64,000 nt of DNA, taken from positions 3,217,501 to 3,281,500 of the forward strand of contig NZ_JQNB01000001.1 in assembly GCF_000745005.1 (NCBI RefSeq), written 5' to 3'. Within the stretch, counting starts at the first letter, position 1, and every line of letters starts with the position of its first letter. A model generated the notes under the pieces. That model made no database searches and was not told the DNA's origin. It saw nothing but the letters and a program-made list of their open reading frames with translations. Below, one piece after another: positions 61,201 through 64,000 of this stretch. A program made the translations under genes and the position numbers. This DNA comes from Luteibacter sp. 9135. GTDB lineage: Bacteria > Pseudomonadota > Gammaproteobacteria > Xanthomonadales > Rhodanobacteraceae.

Positions 61201-64000
61201 AGCGAGAGCGACTTTGCCGATGGACTGCGGGCAGCGCTTGAGGCGTCCCTCGCGGCGCACATGGTGCCGAGCGCGTTCAAGATACTGCCCCGGCTACCCC
61301 TCAATGCCAGCGGCAAGCTCGACAAGAAGGCCCTGGCGCTCCTCGAGACGACCGCACCCGCCGACGATCGTTACGCCGGTCCGCGCAACGCGGCGGAAGC
61401 GTTGCTGTGCGAGATATGGCAAACGCTCCTGCGGGTGGAAAAGGTGGGCATCCACGACAATTTCTTCCAGCTTGGCGGCGACTCCATTCTTTCCATCCAG
61501 GTGGTCGCCCGCGCCAACAAGGCCGGTATCCCTCTGACGACCCGCCAGCTTTTCGCAAGCCAGACCGTCGCGGAACTCGCCCTTGGCGGCCAGGAGGGCA
61601 CCCAGGCCACGGACGCGCCGCAGCAGGCCGTCCTGGGCGCATTGGAGCTCCTGCCGATCCAGAAGGCGTTTCTCTCGACCGACAGGGAGCACGTCCAGCA
61701 CTTCAACCAGACGGTGCTGCTCGCTACACCGGCATCGTTCGATTTCGCGGCGCTTAAAAGCGCCGTCGGCTACATACTGCGGCGTCATGACGCCCTGCGG
61801 CTGCGTTTCGAAGCCCGGGGCGACGACTGGGCGGCGACCCACCAACCGCTCACGGACACGATGGTCGACGATAGCTGCCTGCACGAAGTGCTTCCGGCGG
61901 GTATCGATGGTGAGGCCATCACGCAACGTTGCGAACATCACCAGCGTGCGCTTGAAATTGGCAAGCCGCCTTTGCTACGTGCCGTGTATTTCGAGGGTGC
62001 GGGGTCGGGCAGGCTATTGCTTGTCGCTCATCACCTGGTTGTCGATGGTGTCTCCTGGCGCATCCTTCTCTCGGACCTGGAGCAGGCCTATCGCACGCTG
62101 CAAGGCGGCCAGGCACCGTCCCTCGCACCCAAGACATCCTCGTTCCAGCAGTGGGGCGCGGCACTGGCGGCCCATGCGGCGTCGGACGCATTGCAGGGGG
62201 AAAGGGCGTTCTGGCACGCGCAGTTCGCGGACCCGGTTCCGCCGTTCCCGGTGGACTTCGAGGCACGGCAGGCGCCCCGGCGCGGAACGACGCGCATCGT
62301 TCGCCTCGGTCTGTCGGAAGGCGAGGCGGCAAAGCTCCTGCGAGAGTGCGGCGCTGCCTACCGCACCGACATCAACGAGCTCTTGCTGTCCGCCGTGTAC
62401 CTTGGCATGCGCCGCTGGACGCGCGCGCCGGGCCTGCGGGTCATCCTCGAAGGGCATGGCCGGGAAGACCTGTTCGAGGCATTGGACACCACGCAGACCG
62501 TGGGCTGGTTCACCACGACGTACCCATTGGCGCTTCGCTGCGACGACGTACAGATTCCAACTGTGATCCGGAGCGTCAAGGAACATTACCGGTCCGTCCC
62601 GAACAAGGGCATCGGGTATGGCGTTCTGCGGTACCTGGCCGGCGACGCCGTGCTTGCGCAGGCGGAAAAAGGAAGCCGCGCGCAGGTGGTGTTCAATTAC
62701 CTGGGCCAGTTCGACCAGACGTTCGACGACGCCTCGCTATTCCAGTTTGCTCCCGAATCCACCGGCACGGACGTCGATCCCGAGCGTCGCCGCGACCAGA
62801 TCCTGGAGCTCAACGGCATGGTGGCCCTGGGCAAGCTCCAGTTCGAGCTGAGTTACAGCGACGAAGAGTTCACGTCGGCCAACATGGAAAGGCTGGCCGG
62901 GTACATTGAAGGCGCATTGAAGTCGGTTATCGAGCATTGCGCACCTTCCGAGGGAACGGCACCCATCGCCGAACGCCCCCGAGCCGGGCTGCTGCCCAGC
63001 GATTTTCCGATGGCGCGCGTCACCCCTGCCGAGTTGGACACGTGGCAAGCGCGATACGACATCGAGAACCTCTATCCCGCCACGTCGATGCAGCAGGGCA
63101 TGCTCTATCACAGCATGCTCGACGCGAGCGCGTATGTGTCGCAGATCTACCCCACATTCACCGGCACCCTCGACGCGGCGCTCTTCCGCCAGGCGTGGCA
63201 GGCGGTGGTGGATCGATACGATATCCTCCGCACCGTGTTCGTCGGCGAAGGGGAACAGCTGCACCAGCTCGTGGTCCCCACGGTTGATATCCCTTGGGTG
63301 GAAGTGGACCTTCGCTCGTTGACGGAAGAGCAACAGGCCGAGCGATTCGAGGATGCGCGCCGGCGGGACAAGGCGCTTGGCTTTGACGCATCGTGCGCCC
63401 CGATGTTGCGAATCACCCTGTTCTGGCTGTCGGAGCGCCGCTTCAAGGTCCTGTGGAGCTCCCACCACATGCTCCTCGATGGCTGGTCGACGCCGCTGGT
63501 CTATCGCGACGTCATGACCGCCTATCAGGCGCTGCTGCGCGGCGAAGCGGCCCCGTTGCCGCCGGTCGCGCCGTTCTCGCACTATATTTCGTGGCTGCAG
63601 GCGCAGGACGGGAGCGCTGCGGCGAGTTACTGGAAGGCCCATCTGGCCGATGTGCGGCGGCCAACGCCCCTTGTGATCGACCGTATGCCAGGGGAAAGGG
63701 GCAGGGGACACCGGGCCAGGTCCGTGCAGTTGAGCCGCGAGGTATCCGACCGGCTCCAGGCGTTTGCCAAGCGCAGCCACACCACGGTGAATACCCTGAT
63801 GCAGCTGGCCTGGGGCTTGCTGCTGCACCGCTATAGCGGCGAGCAAACGGTGACGTTCGGCGCGACCATTTCGGGTCGGCCGGCGGCCGTGGCAGGCATC
63901 GAGTCGATGGTGGGCCTGTTCATCAACACCATCCCGGTCAAGGTTTCTTTCCAGCAGACCGACGTCGCGTCGCTGATCGCCACGCTTCACGCATCGTTCC
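58264..64000 (+). CDS. NRPS, cut by the window end: docking - C - A(Gln) - T - E - C...
   Basis: 1912 codons are visible and open to the right edge. Docking hairpin 1-56 (IDLSVVDGRLKVRAKAG); condensation with HHIASDGWSVG about 207; adenylation with TSGSTGTPKG about 687, FDASLQG, CTPS, NVYGPTECCVD and by-eye code D-A-Q-D-L-G-V-V-D, the glutamine code; carrier (GGDSILS, Ser about 1074); epimerization domain about 1125-1550 with HHLVVDGVSW about 1256 and EGHGRED then VGWFTTTYP; then a second condensation domain starting LYPATSMQQGMLYHSML with HHMLLDGWS about 1734, the style of domains that accept a D-residue. The ATG at 58264 has AAGGA seven bases upstream. It should add Gln, invert it to D-Gln and pass it on; at least one further module must lie beyond the window. 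Confidence 0.94.
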   Translation, partial: MPIDVLEKARAKNIDLSVVDGRLKVRAKAGALDDELRQEITLNKDLLIELLSDIQASKTDPDGNVIKPVARAAAGSPLSFAQQRLWFIDQHEAGSSQYNIPTALSLRGDLNKGALQKAIDALMERHQVLRTTYTEVDGRAVQIVHPSMSVRMTEIDLTHIDETAAAAEVERLVRVEANVAFNLRQDPILRVSLLKLAATNHVLLFTMHHIASDGWSVGVLTREFVALYEAFHQGRDNPLAPLGIQYADFAHWQRETLRDEVVAGQLGYWERELAAAPTVHRLPLDRPRPAEQNFEGRIVRQHLEPELRTRLNELARENGATLFMLLECAFALLLARWSHEDDIVIGTPIAGRTHSQLEPLIGFFVNTLVFRHQFDGEQSFTRLLAEAKQKALDAYANQDVPFDMVVERVQPKRSLAHSPLFQVLFALQNNEQATLDLPELSIDTLTGGQQTIKFDLELAISESEAGLWLSWTYACSLFDRATIERISASFGALLRHIVAAPQTPVYRLALGSASDLAPQRATVRPVGNLGPEDPCLHREFEKHVEAQPHATALVFEETSLTYRQLNERANKIAHWLIQQGVRPDSIVVLCIDRSLDMVVAILATWKAGGAYLPIDPAYPSSRIDYILQDSKMSALLTNSRMAASHAFNVGAQLSLDDDRAVLDFPNGNPDIDGLTAESLAYVIYTSGSTGTPKGVCIAHRSLSHLSRHLDDITGRPAVWGWMTSYVFDASLQGLTRLGHGGCLVVMDDSHKLDVARLASVLDRHPVDIVDCTPSIVESWLDQDCGHMLPDLLIGGEAISTALWKRLDEWQGRHGRKAINVYGPTECCVDSTWATITGDMPHIGEVLGDTVLHVLSEDGQSLPLGVPGELYIGGPGLARGYLNRPELTTSRFVEIGEAGARFYRTGDIVRWRADGNLEFLGRADGQVKIRGFRIETGEIEYQLNSLPAVRTSAVLAVEGDAKQKRLVAYVVPRQAMGAGFSESDFADGLRAALEASLAAHMVPSAFKILPRLPLNASGKLDKKALALLETTAPADDRYAGPRNAAEALLCEIWQTLLRVEKVGIHDNFFQLGGDSILSIQVVARANKAGIPLTTRQLFASQTVAELALGGQEGTQATDAPQQAVLGALELLPIQKAFLSTDREHVQHFNQTVLLATPASFDFAALKSAVGYILRRHDALRLRFEARGDDWAATHQPLTDTMVDDSCLHEVLPAGIDGEAITQRCEHHQRALEIGKPPLLRAVYFEGAGSGRLLLVAHHLVVDGVSWRILLSDLEQAYRTLQGGQAPSLAPKTSSFQQWGAALAAHAASDALQGERAFWHAQFADPVPPFPVDFEARQAPRRGTTRIVRLGLSEGEAAKLLRECGAAYRTDINELLLSAVYLGMRRWTRAPGLRVILEGHGREDLFEALDTTQTVGWFTTTYPLALRCDDVQIPTVIRSVKEHYRSVPNKGIGYGVLRYLAGDAVLAQAEKGSRAQVVFNYLGQFDQTFDDASLFQFAPESTGTDVDPERRRDQILELNGMVALGKLQFELSYSDEEFTSANMERLAGYIEGALKSVIEHCAPSEGTAPIAERPRAGLLPSDFPMARVTPAELDTWQARYDIENLYPATSMQQGMLYHSMLDASAYVSQIYPTFTGTLDAALFRQAWQAVVDRYDILRTVFVGEGEQLHQLVVPTVDIPWVEVDLRSLTEEQQAERFEDARRRDKALGFDASCAPMLRITLFWLSERRFKVLWSSHHMLLDGWSTPLVYRDVMTAYQALLRGEAAPLPPVAPFSHYISWLQAQDGSAAASYWKAHLADVRRPTPLVIDRMPGERGRGHRARSVQLSREVSDRLQAFAKRSHTTVNTLMQLAWGLLLHRYSGEQTVTFGATISGRPAAVAGIESMVGLFINTIPVKVSFQQTDVASLIATLHASF

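Overview
The window reads as chromosome of a high-GC gammaproteobacterium of the Xanthomonadales/Lysobacterales, probably the Rhodanobacteraceae (Luteibacter- or Dyella-like). The strongest pointer is a secreted protein at 16384-17766 with an XVIPCD-type C-terminus, the secretion signal of the bacteria-killing type IV system typical of this order. The genus is an inference; no rRNA or other marker lies in the window.

Region 1 (1-13.1 kb), sugar uptake and chemotaxis. A chemoreceptor cut by the left edge is followed by a complete oxidative, non-phosphorylating pentose/galactose catabolic locus: an L-arabinonate-type dehydratase on the minus strand, a ChvE-GguA-GguB sugar ABC transporter, a FadR-type GntR regulator, and an aldehyde dehydrogenase - GguC - sugar 1-dehydrogenase operon. 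A 13-bp element is identical in both divergent promoters of the locus and is probably the regulator's site. A soluble PAS-PAS chemoreceptor closes the region.

Region 2 (13.1-24.2 kb), housekeeping and accessory genes: a secreted GH5 glucanase, a GNAT acetyltransferase, an SDR, a DUF1330 protein, a toxic type IV effector with a neighbouring LprI-like probable immunity protein, a small lipoprotein, a VOC protein, an exported DJ-1/PfpI protein, and an alpha/beta hydrolase divergent from a CGNR zinc-finger regulator with two inverted repeats between them. It ends with a small secreted peptide and an unrecognised 351-residue protein carrying a nuclease-like motif.

Region 3 (24.2-64 kb, running off the right edge), a large hybrid NRPS/PKS biosynthetic locus, all on the plus strand. 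It holds a phosphopantetheinyl transferase, two type II thioesterases, an SDR, a free-standing threonine-activating protein, an ATP-grasp-like protein, and four giant assembly-line proteins. From left to right these are C-(A remnant)-T-KS-AT-KR-T; C-A(Ser)-T-KS-AT-KR-T; C-T-C-A(Ser)-T-C-A(?)-T; and C-A(Gln)-T-E-C (cut by the window). A methyltransferase and a SyrP-like hydroxylase lie before the last one. The big proteins carry N-terminal beta-hairpin (TubC-type) docking domains, and the three complete ones end in short acidic-hydrophobic tails. This suggests collinear docking in gene order.

The most notable feature is that two extension modules lack an adenylation domain while a separate C*-A-T protein activates threonine. 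Together with thioesterases, an SDR and an ATP-grasp-like enzyme in the same sub-cluster, this suggests that a threonine-derived unit is built on a free-standing carrier and delivered in trans, as known for SyrB1/SyrC/SyrE in syringomycin. The predicted product contains one or two statine-like (amino acid + malonate, ketoreduced) units, Ser, an unassigned residue and D-Gln. I cannot match it to a known compound. No rRNA, tRNA, CRISPR array, insertion sequence or replication origin was recognised.
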